Below, piece by piece: positions 1 through 9,809 of a stretch of 21,993 nucleotides of DNA. The notes beneath the pieces are model-generated. The model searched no databases. It saw nothing but the letters and a program-made list of their open reading frames with translations, and had not been told where the DNA came from. Every line of letters starts with the position of its first letter. The stretch's first letter is position 1. A program made the translations under genes and the position numbers. Origin of the DNA: Phoronis australis (lineage: Eukaryota; Phoronida; Phoronidae); contig NMRA01000076.1 in NCBI GenBank assembly GCA_002633005.1, positions 562,277-584,269 on the forward strand, in the 5' to 3' direction.

Positions 1-112
1 CCTCCCCCCATTCGGTGCAATGCGCATCTACAATCGTGGTTCAGTTTGCGCAAATGCTTCCAGCCGGACAAAATGTTGGGCCCCCCCTTGTGATATCCTA
101 GATCCGCCACTG
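1..112. mobile_element. Right end of hAT-like MITE (family E, copy 1), cut by window edge
   Basis: The segment ends in CTAGATCCGCCACTG. Read on the other strand this is CAGTGGCGGATCTAG, the form of terminus seen in many hAT-type non-autonomous elements (CAGNGGCGG...). A related terminus closes the complete copy at 2332-2498. A C-rich run (about 81-87) lies just inside the end. The left end is outside the window, so neither length nor target-site duplication can be judged. The family assignment rests on the terminus only. Confidence 0.5.
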
Positions 113-2331
113 TACCTATCACTCATTCAACGCAACTCCAAATATTTTAAAACTTAACTGAACTATGAAATTTTTAGTTTAATTTTATATTTGGTGATTT
201 ACTACTACCTGAAATGGTCGCCGTAGTTAGTGACGGCTGACTCGTGTATTACGGCTACTAATTCAACTGCCGCCGCATGTAATGAGACTTCTGGGAAATT
301 TCCGCCCACTTTAAAAAATAACAGCAGTTGTAAAATGAGACAAACATAAACAGTGCTGTATATATTTTAGTGAAATCTTTCGACTGACGAAACTTATCCT
401 GTGTTCTAAATTGGTGAATTTAAAGGACATAGCATCTTCAAGGCTTACGCACATACAAAGAACAGTCGTCTGCACATGTTAGTGACGCATAAGAACATGC
501 GACTACATGTGAAACACTTGAGCAATTTATTTGGGAAAAATCTGCACTTCACCCTGAATTGTTACGCCACCACGTTCTAAAGGACTCTCTAAAGGATTCT
601 CTGGAAAGAAAAACTTCTTAGTGTTACCAAATATGCGAGGGTAGTGAGCCGCGGCGAGAATATGTCAAGGCTTCAAATTCAGCTGTTAGGGGGGCTTATG
701 AAATAAGTTTACCTAAATGAAGGCACAGAAGAATTTTACGCTACCTTCCGGTCGCTACCATTTTAACTACCCCCCTCCCGGGGGTCACCAGTTTCAACTC
801 CTCCATCCGCCGCCAATTGCCCTCAACCGGATAGCCTCCAATTTTCCCTCTGCCGGTGGCCACTCTCACTTTCCTTGCGTGCCTTTTCATGTATTATCTC
901 AATGGGTGCTCCGCTTCCCGAATTTTTTTCTTTTTGTGCCCAGAATTTTCCTCAATTTTAGCTCAAATTTGGTTGCCCCCGCCCTCTCGCCTATAACGAC
1001 TAGTGTGGACGGTAGTTGTTGGTGCATCTTGTTTTGTATGTCAACAAGTTTTTTTTCACCGGCATGGCAACTTGTGAAAACGTTTATTCTACAAAACAGA
1101 ATACGGTAAGAGATTTAGTAATGAAATACACAAAAACTGGACACAGATGGCAATTTTCACAAAAGTGAATAACAACAACAACAACAACAGCAGCAAAAAA
1201 TAATGATGATGGCAATAATAAAAAATAATGATAATGATATATACATATACATATACATGCGTCATAATATGCAAGATTTAGTCATATTCAGCAAACAAAA
1301 AATAATAATATAATACAAAAGATAAACATTGAACAAATTATTTCTTTTCTCATCAAAATTGGTCGTGCTTATTGGCTCATTTCTCAGAACCAGGCAGCGG
1401 GAAACGAAGTTTTAAGTCCAGTCATCAAGAAAAAACATTGCGATAATGGCTGCAGTTTGACTGATGGTACATCCGGTATACCAATGGACAGTAGTGAGAA
1501 GAAACACCTTTCTACATAAATGAGAAGGTCGTGACAGTAAAATTTCTTACCCATCGCACTTGTCACTTGAGTTCATCGACCGATTAGGCTACAAAGCTAC
1601 AACTGTGTTATTCATTTTTCATTTTGAGGTGACAAAATTACGTCCTATTGTTCACTTTATTCTACTGTCTGAAGTCATGTTTCTTGTCATGTGACGAACA
1701 AACAAACTTGGCGTGAGAGCGGTAGACATTTTAATTCATAGGAAGCGGTGTGTACAAGCGCTTGGAGTAAAAATCAAGTTGTTAACACTGAACTTAATAA
1801 AGATTCATGCTTGTAACGCACGTGAAATGATCTGACAACCCTCTAACGTAATGGGTTCCCTTTCATAGAGGAAGGAAGGAAGACGAGCCAACTGGTTGTA
1901 ATATATGCTATCAGATTTTTGAACTACTGGCTATGAGGGCTGGCTATGATGTCCTCCTATTTTTATCAACCGCGTATTCTTGGAAAGCTAGGATATATTT
2001 TTGAAGACTACTCATACTCGTTGCCAACCAGAATAGATCAAAATATTCGGGCCGTGTTCTCCTAGTAATCTTTAAAATATTCCAGGCAAGTTTTTCCGTC
2101 ATTCTTCATAAATTCCTCAGTTCGTGAAACCGGGGATAAAAGCAAACGTGGATTCTAGCCACTTGCTGACAATCACACCCCTAGATGGCCTCTGTCGCAT
2201 TAGCCTGCAACGACTCCTTGAGGTGGAGTTGGCTGCCTGGAAATAATGAATGCATGTGCAAGAGAGCCATTCTATTTGTGGAAGGATATGTGTTGTTTGT
2301 GGTATGTATAATGTGTTTCAGCTTGCCAAGT
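113..2331. other. Intergenic DNA, no supported gene
   Basis: No recognisable gene. The longest open frame (717-1109, plus, 130 codons) runs through a pyrimidine-rich stretch and gives a proline-, phenylalanine- and serine-rich peptide with no domain I know, so it is not called. The interval contains the simple-sequence block at 1171-1262. No tRNA-like or splice-bounded coding signal was recognised. Confidence 0.6.
1171..1262. repeat. Compound microsatellite (AAC/AGC, AAT/GAT, TATACA)
   Basis: About seven AAC units at 1171-1190 run into CAG/CAA, then an AAT/GAT-rich tract, then TATACA repeats at about 1237-1258. This is ordinary simple sequence, likely length-polymorphic. Confidence 0.85.
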
Positions 2332-2498
2332 CATAGGCGGGTCCAGGGGGTGGGGGATCAAGGGGGTCCGAACCCTTCCCTTTTCCCCTTGATGTTAGTG
2401 ATATCAAAGCTAGAATTTTCAAATTGTTGACTAGGACCCCCTTTTTAACAAAATCTTTGATCTGATCCCTCCTTTTAAAAACCCTGGATCCGCCCCTG
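2332..2498. mobile_element. hAT-like MITE (family E, copy 2), about 167 bp
   Basis: The left end reads CATAGGCGGGTCCAGGG. The reverse complement of the right end reads CAGGGGCGGATCCAGGG, a 14 of 17 match, so these are terminal inverted repeats. Internal G-runs on the left (GGGGG) and C-runs on the right (CCCCC) continue the inverted symmetry. The 8-bp flanks (TGCCAAGT and AAAGAACT) are not a clear duplication, so insertion is old or the boundary is off by a few bases. There is no coding capacity. The hAT label comes from the terminus consensus, not from a search. Confidence 0.65.
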
Positions 2499-3260
2499 AA
2501 AGAACTGGCACTTCGTAATCTCTTGAGACCGTGCTCGGTCGACAAAATGACACACCACGTGACAAACCAGTTTGGAGAGCTTCTCTTTCAAAGCACTGAA
2601 GTCGCCTCCAAATTGACTAGCGAGACCTAACTCAAAGGTTGATTTTCATGGTCGATGGTGAGTTCATAACTGCGACGCGATGCACTTGAGAGGAAAACTG
2701 TGCCCACATCACATTTTTGCAAACAATTCAATTCTCGTGAAAAACGTGACTGTACATGTGTCGTTGGCCGAGAGCGACAATAATCGGATTTGCCACTGCC
2801 CCGGAATTATGACATATAATTCTTTAGCCAACCAGAAACCAGAAATGACTTCGTTAAGTATTTACAACACTAATGAATGCTAATAAATCTTCAAGAAAGT
2901 GATATATATATATATTTATTTCAGTCATAAATAACTGTTAAAATTGCTTGGCTTCTAGTTTACTAAAGAATTATTCTTGTTTTAATCGAGATTTCTGAAA
3001 GTAATTAATCGGTGTTAAAAGCACGCGTAATCAGGTGCCGAACCCGCTACTAGTGGACGCAAATGTTACCATGGTTACGCACTCACATATGAAACGCCAA
3101 CCTGAGAATCAATGTTTATACTCAGGCGGTTAGGATCCAAGTAAGAATATCTATGCGTGACTTAAGTGAATTTTATTAAAACTGGTCAAATACACCCGAC
3201 CTATAAACTGTCTAGCAAATACCGCAACAACTAAATAAGACCCTAGCTGAACGCCGGGTG
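2499..3260. other. Intergenic DNA with a short (AT)n tract
   Basis: No gene recognised. It contains an (AT)n microsatellite at about 2902-2914. The 67-codon open frame at 2680-2883 has no recognisable similarity or domain. Confidence 0.6.
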
Positions 3261-3527
3261 GGGCCAAAAACAACAAATAGACATGGAATCGTTATCAACA
3301 TCAAACTTCAGTTACAATCGATATTTGAAAAGGTGCACGAAAGCACGTAGTAATGTTAGAAGCGTCATGATTTGAAGCGATGAATGAAAGGATTCGGCAT
3401 CATTTTGCTCATCTCGGGTGAAGTTTCTTTTTTGAAAAAGTAAGCATCTAAAAAGAGAAATATCATATCACCGACACTATTTCCAGAAAAAAAACAGAAC
3501 CATAACTAAGTGTACTTTTTTGGCCTT
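3261..3527 (-). mobile_element. MITE-like repeat, family D copy 1
   Basis: The left end GGGCCAAAAAC and the right end TTTTTTGGCCTTAT form terminal inverted repeats with core GGCCAAAAA. Read on the minus strand the interior matches copy 2 (8120-8329) block by block: ATGGTTCTG near the end, then a block close to GAGCAAAATGATGC, then one close to GTGCACCTTTTCAAA before the other terminus. Strand '-' means opposite orientation to copy 2. It is non-coding, about 267 bp against about 210 bp for copy 2, so they differ by internal indels. Confidence 0.7.
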
Positions 3528-5280
3528 ATATAAACTACTTAAAAAATAAGAGGGTAATTGCTTTTTGCACCTAATTTTCAGGAAATCGAGAACAGGGACA
3601 TAATTCATGTATGAATGAGTTCAGTAGGAAATTCTTGAGAAATGTGTCTGAGGAATTTTTGTCTTGCGGTGAAGAACACGCTTTTTCGAAAATTCGCTAG
3701 TCAGAAAACGAAAGTCACAATATGACTGAATGAAGCACTGCAGGTTCTCGAATTCAGAAACACGGCTTAATTTTTAGATAAGAGGACTGTTTTGAGCGTC
3801 TTTCAATGTATCACATTGGAATAAAGATTTGTTGAGCATGAACCGGAAATGCTTAGAAAATAGCAGCAAACCATCACTTAGTCATCCATTTTGTGACTTT
3901 CGTTTCTTACTCGTGTTTTTTTTTCTTAAAATTGTGTTCTATCGCCGTTGGACAAAAACTCCTACGATTGTCAAGAATTTCTTTTTGAACTCGTACTTGG
4001 ATGAAATTCGTCCAACTTCTCAGTTTCTTAGAAAACTGTAACATTGTGTTCGAGATGAATGTTATCTTGAACCTTTATATTAATAACATTTGTCCGTGTT
4101 ACTGATACTGTTGTTTTGTTATGAATGTTCCTTTCTTTTTGCAATATTTTACTAAAAACGATCCAAGAAATGACATTATGCTCAAAGTTACTTCCAGAAA
4201 ATATGGAAGTAATTCGTTTAGTTTTGAACATATTTCACTAAATGTGCACAAACTTGTCGATAAGTCTAACAAAGAACTGCACATGCATCCTCAAACGCCC
4301 TTAATTTACTGGAGCTCCCCGCCGGACTTCTGGTAGCTTGGGAGCTCTCGCAGGCCCTGCATGTGTCGGCCTTACGGCCGCCTAATTGCCACAAGCAAAA
4401 AACAGTTATGTAGGACATGCTGTTATTTAAATGGTGATAATCCACATTTTCACATTTCCGATGGTGTGACAATTTAGGCTTTTGCGAAAATTTGAGCCTG
4501 CGCAACGCAGTTTTGTTTGTAAATATGCTATAAAAATAAAAATGCAAGAAATTGAAGCGAGACCAAAAAATTTAAGACATTAAATTTTTTTTATATCGCA
4601 TCTGAGAACACACCTCTAAACTATATATAAACATGCAGGGGCTATAACTGCATTTGAAAAGGTTAATTCTGCAATAATCTGCTCTTCTATAGGAACCGAT
4701 TGGTTCCAATGAATATTGTAGTAGCTCGGTTGTCTATTATGATTCGAAAGGTTATTAGATAACTCTTTATTGGACCCCAGATCTATTTGCCGGAAAACCT
4801 TATTGCCAATACCATTGACGTAGACCTAGGCCCAGGCATGTGTAGCTTACATATATGTGTATTGTGTTTAGGTACAGAAATAGGCAGCTTTATGTATGCA
4901 CCCGTGTAACATACGCTCGAAGGTTACTTACGTCAGTCACTTTGCATTGCGCATTTCATTCTCAGATAGTAATGACCGGAGTAGCGACGGTAACCTTGAC
5001 ATTCACTGCTTTTGTTATCATGAACACTGCAGAGTGGCTGTTTTCATTCATAACTACTAACGCTTTTTCCTGGTGATGCAGGTCAGATTATGAAACGTAG
5101 AAAGGTGTGGAAATATGGATGCGTACCACGATGATAGGCTGAACGGAAAGCGTTAACACATACTTCGACCAATGAGTTGCCGGGTTAGTATCGCAGCATT
5201 GATTGAACATGTTTATGTTTTGACTGTCTAACCACCAATCAGAACGCGCTGCGCATCGTCTGCAGAAAAGGTTTTTGTGT
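3528..5280. other. P450 upstream region
   Basis: No gene recognised. It contains a perfect 9-bp stem, 7-nt loop hairpin at 4188-4212 (TTACTTCCA / TGGAAGTAA) and the GC-rich inverted-repeat cluster at 4311-4380. The open frames at 3829-4041, 4266-4547 and 4855-5076 show no recognisable domain. Any P450 enhancers would lie here, but none can be assigned from sequence alone. Confidence 0.55.
4311..4380. repeat. GC-rich cluster of three consecutive inverted repeats
   Basis: Three perfect inverted repeats follow one another: GAGCTCCC (4312-4319) with GGGAGCTC (4340-4347); GCAGG (4350-4354) with CCTGC (4356-4360); CGGCC (4367-4371) with GGCCG (4376-4380). The patch is sharply GC-rich against AT-rich flanks. 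It could be a structured RNA, a repeat fragment or a fossil element. No tRNA or other RNA class is recognised. Confidence 0.6.
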
Positions 5281-5292
5281 TGACATAAAGCC

Positions 5293-5325
5293 TTTATAAC
5301 ACGAATAAAATGCTTTCGTTATTCT
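5293..5325 (+). promoter_or_regulatory. Putative TATA box and initiator of the P450 gene
   Basis: TTTATAA at 5293-5299 is followed by TTATTCT at 5319-5325, which fits the initiator consensus YYANWYY with the A at 5321. That A is 28 bases after the first T of the TATA element, within the normal TATA-to-start spacing. Transcription from 5321 would give a 22-nt 5' UTR and would skip the upstream ATG at 5310, which opens only a 7-codon frame. Inference from position and motif. Confidence 0.45.
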
Positions 5326-5342
5326 ACGATTGACCACGCATC

Positions 5343-6848
5343 ATGACAGAGCTGACTTCTGATGTAGTATTCCTGTGGCTGTGCTGGGCAGTGGTGCTTC
5401 TTGTAACTCTTGCAAGTGTGAAAAATATCGCAAGAAGGAGAAAACAGAACCTTCCACCTGGTCCACGGGGCTTGCCACTATTTGGAAACCTGTTGCAACT
5501 GGGGAACCTGCCGTATGAAACTTTCGAGAAATGGTATCGAATATATGGTGACATTTTTATGTTTTCCCTCGGTGGAAAACCCGTAGTTGTCTTGAACCGT
5601 TATTCCACTATTCGACAGGCACTCGTGCAAAACGCAAGAGCGTTCGCAGGCAGGCCGTATTCATTTCTGTTCCACCAAGTTGCCGGCGATAAATCCGTGA
5701 TTGCTTCAAACTATTCTCCAGTAGTTAAACTGCAACGGCGCATTGTACTGACAGTTTTTCATAAACTACTGGGTTGTGGTAACGTGAGACTACGGACCTT
5801 TCTTAATAAGCAGGCGCGCAGACTCTGCGCGCGTCTGAGCGAGAAGACACGTGAAGAGGGAGCATTTTACCCTCGACCGGTTATAGAAAAAAACATTGCC
5901 GCCACTCAATACGAAGTATGCTTTGGTAAATCGAAAACCAGTGACGACTTGAAGATTCAGGAAAGCTTGTGCAAAAATGCAGAAACATTTACGAATTTCG
6001 CCGGTGTAGGAAATCTTGTCGACTTATATCCTTGGGTACGACATTTCATTCCAAAGACGTGGAAAAAAATTGTGAAATCGGCTCAATTTTTATTCGTTGT
6101 ATCCGAAAAGAGGTTTGATGGCTACTATCAGGAAAATTTTCATCCTAACAACCAAAAAACTGTCTTGGAAACGCTTGTAGAATTGATGTCAAGAAACGAG
6201 CAAATGTGGCAGGATGCAGGCGTGTGCTCCAGTCGCGTCAAAGGTTTGCTCGCTGATTTGTTCGGAGCAGGATTCGAGACAGTTGTGACCTCTATTGATT
6301 GGGCAGTGTTGCTCTTGGCATCCCATCCGGACGTCCACAGCAAAATGAAAAAGGAAATCACCTGCGTCCTCGGCGATGAGGAGATTTCGTATGAAGTGCG
6401 AGGACGGCTGCCGTACACGCAAGCAACAATCGCAGAAATTCTTCGATTTTCATGCATTGTTCCGATTTCTCTCCCCCACTGCACATGCGAAGACGTCAAA
6501 TTCCGGGGCTACTTTATTCCGAAGGACACTTTTGTAATGGTCAATCTCCACTCCGTTCACATGGACCCCACGATGTGGAACCATCCAAATAAGTTCAACC
6601 CAGAGCGATTCATGACCACCGAAGGAACATTTGATAAAGAGCTACGGCAAAAAATCCTGCCTTTCTCAATTGGCCGTCGAATGTGTTTAGGGAAACAACT
6701 TGCGGAAATGATGTTTTTCACTTTTGTAGGAGTGATGGCCAGGGAATGTTCGTTTTCTATGATTGAGCCTCCTACGTCAAAACCTCAGTTCGGTCTAACT
6801 TTGAAACCTCCCAATTTCAAAATCAGCGTCGTCCGTGAAGACGTTTAG
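5343..6848 (+). CDS. Cytochrome P450, clan 2 (CYP1/CYP2/CYP17-like), intronless, complete
   Basis: 501 residues, the usual length for a microsomal P450: a haem-thiolate monooxygenase of the ER membrane that takes electrons from NADPH-P450 reductase. Seen in order: a hydrophobic N-terminal anchor (about 8-26), a basic stop-transfer (ARRRK, 30-34), the proline hinge PPGPRGLP (38-45), C-helix region (124-135), I-helix AGFETV with the acid-alcohol pair E312/T313, K-helix EILR (E365, R368), NPERF (419-423, R422) and the haem loop FSIGRRMCLG (441-450, ligand C448). The conserved C-helix WxxxR reads V128-K-L-Q-R132, so Trp is Val. The start is secure: in-frame TGA at 5331 upstream, A at -3. Overall pattern resembles CYP1/CYP17 rather than CYP3 or CYP4. 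Substrate (steroid, xenobiotic or other) cannot be told. There are no introns, which is known for some invertebrate clan 2 P450s and could also reflect an old retrocopy. Confidence 0.96.
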   Translation: MTELTSDVVFLWLCWAVVLLVTLASVKNIARRRKQNLPPGPRGLPLFGNLLQLGNLPYETFEKWYRIYGDIFMFSLGGKPVVVLNRYSTIRQALVQNARAFAGRPYSFLFHQVAGDKSVIASNYSPVVKLQRRIVLTVFHKLLGCGNVRLRTFLNKQARRLCARLSEKTREEGAFYPRPVIEKNIAATQYEVCFGKSKTSDDLKIQESLCKNAETFTNFAGVGNLVDLYPWVRHFIPKTWKKIVKSAQFLFVVSEKRFDGYYQENFHPNNQKTVLETLVELMSRNEQMWQDAGVCSSRVKGLLADLFGAGFETVVTSIDWAVLLLASHPDVHSKMKKEITCVLGDEEISYEVRGRLPYTQATIAEILRFSCIVPISLPHCTCEDVKFRGYFIPKDTFVMVNLHSVHMDPTMWNHPNKFNPERFMTTEGTFDKELRQKILPFSIGRRMCLGKQLAEMMFFTFVGVMARECSFSMIEPPTSKPQFGLTLKPPNFKISVVREDV

Positions 6849-6985
6849 CAGCAAGAAAATTTCTCGCACCTTTTCTTATGATGAAAGAAACTTAGACGGA
6901 GGGTTTTTGAAATCACTAACGATATTATCTTGGGTTTTGCTCAGTCACAAACCATCAAATTAAAACAAATGTTGGTACCATTTAA
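6849..6985 (+). terminator. P450 3' UTR with ATTAAA poly(A) signal
   Basis: The stop codon TAG (6846-6848) is followed by AT-rich sequence with ATTAAA at 6959-6964, the commonest variant poly(A) signal. Cleavage 10-30 bases later would give a 3' UTR of about 125-145 nt. A canonical AATAAA at 7780-7785 is a possible distal alternative. Confidence 0.5.
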
Positions 6986-7058
6986 TAAGAGTTTGGAAGA
7001 GTTTTAAAATTGCAGTTAGCTATAACAACTGCGTTATTCACGCTTGGGTTTAATCACC

Positions 7059-7182
7059 AGGGATGAGTTGCAAAAAGCTTCAAAAGTTAGGTTAGGTGCA
7101 TTGTTCAATATTCACAACGTGACGCGTGATAATGTGACGTCATTGATGCTATACGGCGTATAACTTTTATGCAACTGGGCCA
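7059..7182 (+). mobile_element. MITE, family A copy 1 (about 124 bp)
   Basis: Starts AGGGATGAGTTGCA and ends TGCAACTGGGCCA, so the ends are imperfect inverted repeats. The interior (AAGCTTCAAAAG, GGTGCATTGTTCAA, CGCGTGATAATG, GCGTATAACTTTTATGCAACTGG) matches copy 2 at 11628-11784 in the same orientation and order. This copy lacks about 33 bases after AAGCTTCAAAAG that copy 2 has. Non-coding. Confidence 0.8.
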
Positions 7183-8119
7183 TGATTACTTTCCGAGAAG
7201 TAAGTCTTGTATGGCATATCTTTTCATTCTGATTTGTTTTTGTGGACGTACTTGCGAAAGTGATAGACTCGAGTATGTCACTTTTTGATCTTTATACATG
7301 TATTGTGTTAACAAAACCATCTGCCTGTTAAATCTGACGTTTTTTAATTGCAGGTCATATTTATAAACAGTTCGAAAATTGCAAGTGTGTGACATGTATT
7401 ATCTTTACCTCTACATACAGTGTATTTGTATTTTAGTCGAAATCAAAACAGCATCTAAGTTTGGCATTTTATATATAGACATTGGTAAGCAGTAATCTCC
7501 ACGGGCTATTTCCAGACAATGACTTCAGATAGTTCGTACATGTAAAATGCTTACATTTTTATAAGTCTAAACTATTACTTAAGTGTAACGTTTTTGTATT
7601 GTAAAGTTGCAACTCATGGGCATGTTATAACAAAGATTGGGCGTCCTGTCATCGTTAGAACGGTCGCAGACAGTAGTTATTGTTGTTGTAACGATACCAT
7701 CTCTTTATATAAATTTGACCGCCGACCAAATCCACATTAACTATCATCTTCATAAATCGCTGCTATAATATTATGTTCCAATAAAACTACGAGATACGGC
7801 GGTCTTTAACTGCGACTGGGCTTTTGTCGACCTTTGTAAAACGGGCCTCTGGAAAGCTGAATGTTATTGTTATTGTTATTTCTATTGCGATTGTTGTGGT
7901 GAGAGACGCGCAACTGACTGTTATGGTACATATACACGTTATGTATATGCATTTATATTTGTATCGACGTATTTTTTATTATTTGAATATAGCTTTGTTG
8001 TGCAAAAACATGTATGTCGTTTCCGTCGATTTCACCTGAAAATACAAACTTCCTAATTTCAGAACAGCTATACACTGATTACAAGCCCAAGGGTCTCAAA
8101 GCCGCATGTATCTAACAAT
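7183..8119. other. Intergenic DNA
   Basis: No gene recognised. It contains a short (GTTATT)n tract at about 7862-7880 and an AATAAA on the plus strand at 7780-7785. The open frames at 7186-7395 (minus) and 7824-8039 (plus) are short, low in complexity and unrecognised. Confidence 0.6.
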
Positions 8120-8329
8120 AAGGCCAAAAACATAAATGGTTCTGGTTTCTGTTGTTCAGTCGGTGGTGCTCAAATAGAAAATACTCCCCTAATACGAGCA
8201 AAAATGATGCGGGATTTGTTTTTTAGCCTTGACTGACATTGATACTGGCGGACGATGTTTTTAGCTCGTGAGTGCACTTCTCAAAATGAGTCGGTGTAAA
8301 GACAAGAACAAACTGCCATTTTTGGCCTA
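8120..8329 (+). mobile_element. MITE-like repeat, family D copy 2 (about 210 bp)
   Basis: Begins AAGGCCAAAAACATAAATGG and ends CCATTTTTGGCCTA, whose reverse complement is TAGGCCAAAAATGG. The core AGGCCAAAAA is a perfect 10-bp terminal inverted repeat. The interior matches family D copy 1 on the opposite strand. Non-coding. With copy 1 it brackets the P450 gene in inverted orientation. Confidence 0.7.
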
Positions 8330-9809
8330 ATCGTGGATCAGATTTTCCGGAGTTCCCAATTAACTTTTTTCGTGATTACTGTTAGAGAATGCGGCTTTGA
8401 GGATTTTTGTTTCCGGATCAGAGATCGTGATTCCTTTCGATGTATAAAATACGAAAAGTTCGGCTTAACTTTAATTTCATCCTTCTTATTTGCCAAATTT
8501 GAGTACAGCAATTTCTAAGTTTTCAAGTTTGAAATTTTTATGATTCGCTTATTAACAAAACTGATTAAGCCCATGGCCGACGCTAACTCAAAAACAGAAG
8601 ACCGCGAATAGAGAAGGAAAATGCTCTCACGTGTATCAGTTAAAAAATCTGACTTTTGGAAAATCTTAAATGACATAATTGGTTTTCCATTCACGTGCAC
8701 AGTTTATATCAAGAACATTTTATTGAAGTGTCATGCAGCGCCATCTTTTGAAATCGTTATTTTGGTTCAAATTTAGTGATGGATTCCTTTGTTTTGATTT
8801 CCAAGGGGACGAGTACCATTCTTAACTTCAAACGATCACATTACTAACCGAAACATGAAATCTATTTAGATTTTGAAAATATCGAACTGTAGCATTTTGT
8901 GTATTTCGGAATTAGAAGTTCAAATACTATAGAGCAGCCACGTTTTATGACAGAAATCTGTGGATCGTAGTTTCACCAAAGCTTCCAAAAAAACAGAAAA
9001 ACTGTTAATGTGAAGCCGCCGTTTTAAATGAAAGTAAAGGCTTCTCACAAAACCTTTATGTCAGCTACAAAAAATTAAAAACTTCAAATTTGAATAATAT
9101 ATTCACTTCATGAATATCATAATTAGTATCAACATACCACAGCCCAGTGAGTTAACCGTCCTTCAAGTGTCGTGATTAAAATATCAAAATTTCAAATGTT
9201 TTCTCAAATCTTGCAAAGTTCAGCGGGTTCTTTTTCTGTTCCTTTTGATGTTGACTACACTTTGACCATGACCTTTTCCTATCTGCCACAGAAGCTACAC
9301 GCACCGACGTGGAGATAAGAAAAAGAATTTTGTATTTTCTCCTCAACGCAAATTACACACACGGCTCGGACCGTATGGTCACGGGCTTCGTTGGCTATAC
9401 ATGGCTATAGCTCGCTAAGACTCGAGTGATCTCGCTTTTCGTGCAAGAAATTGATCTACGGAACGCAGCTAGATTACCCAGCCACACACAATATGCCCCG
9501 TGACCTTTTCAGACATATCAGGAAGTGACCCATTCTAACCCAAACAAACCACCCAGGCCATTGGCGAGAAAGATTATCAAAATAATATTAATCGTAGACG
9601 AGTCTTAAGTTTATGTTCCATGTCCAGGAAATTTTTTCGAGGTCAGTTTCTCAGCGCAAATACGCATATTTTAGGATTTACACTATAATGTTAAGGTCAT
9701 AAATTGGAAGAAAATACCCTGACTGGGCCATGGTATTAGCTGCAAACGAGCGCACCCAAATACCTTGTCCTCCCCCATTTCCATTGACATGAATTCATAG
9801 CAAACTGAT
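8330..9809. other. Intergenic DNA
   Basis: No gene, element or RNA recognised. It is mostly AT-rich, with a slightly more GC-balanced stretch at about 9290-9510. Open frames at 8333-8518 (plus) and 8515-8700 (minus) are short and unrecognised. Confidence 0.6.

Noticed and set aside
717-1109. 130-codon plus-strand open frame
   Set aside because: Composition follows a pyrimidine-rich tract (Pro, Phe, Ser, Leu); no domain, no splice context and no promoter recognised.
4266-4547. 93-codon minus-strand open frame over the GC-rich hairpin cluster
   Set aside because: No recognised domain; the structured inverted repeats explain the unusual composition better than coding does.
5310-5333. Upstream in-frame ATG before the P450 start
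   Set aside because: Ends in TGA after 7 codons, so it cannot extend the P450; probably outside the transcript given the TATA/initiator position.
6140-6499. 119-codon minus-strand open frame
   Set aside because: Lies wholly antisense to the P450 coding sequence; a shadow of that frame with no domain of its own.
9377-9505. GGTCACGGG / CCCGTGACC inverted pair 111 bp apart
   Set aside because: Only 9 bp with no further symmetry; such pairs are expected by chance in a window this size.
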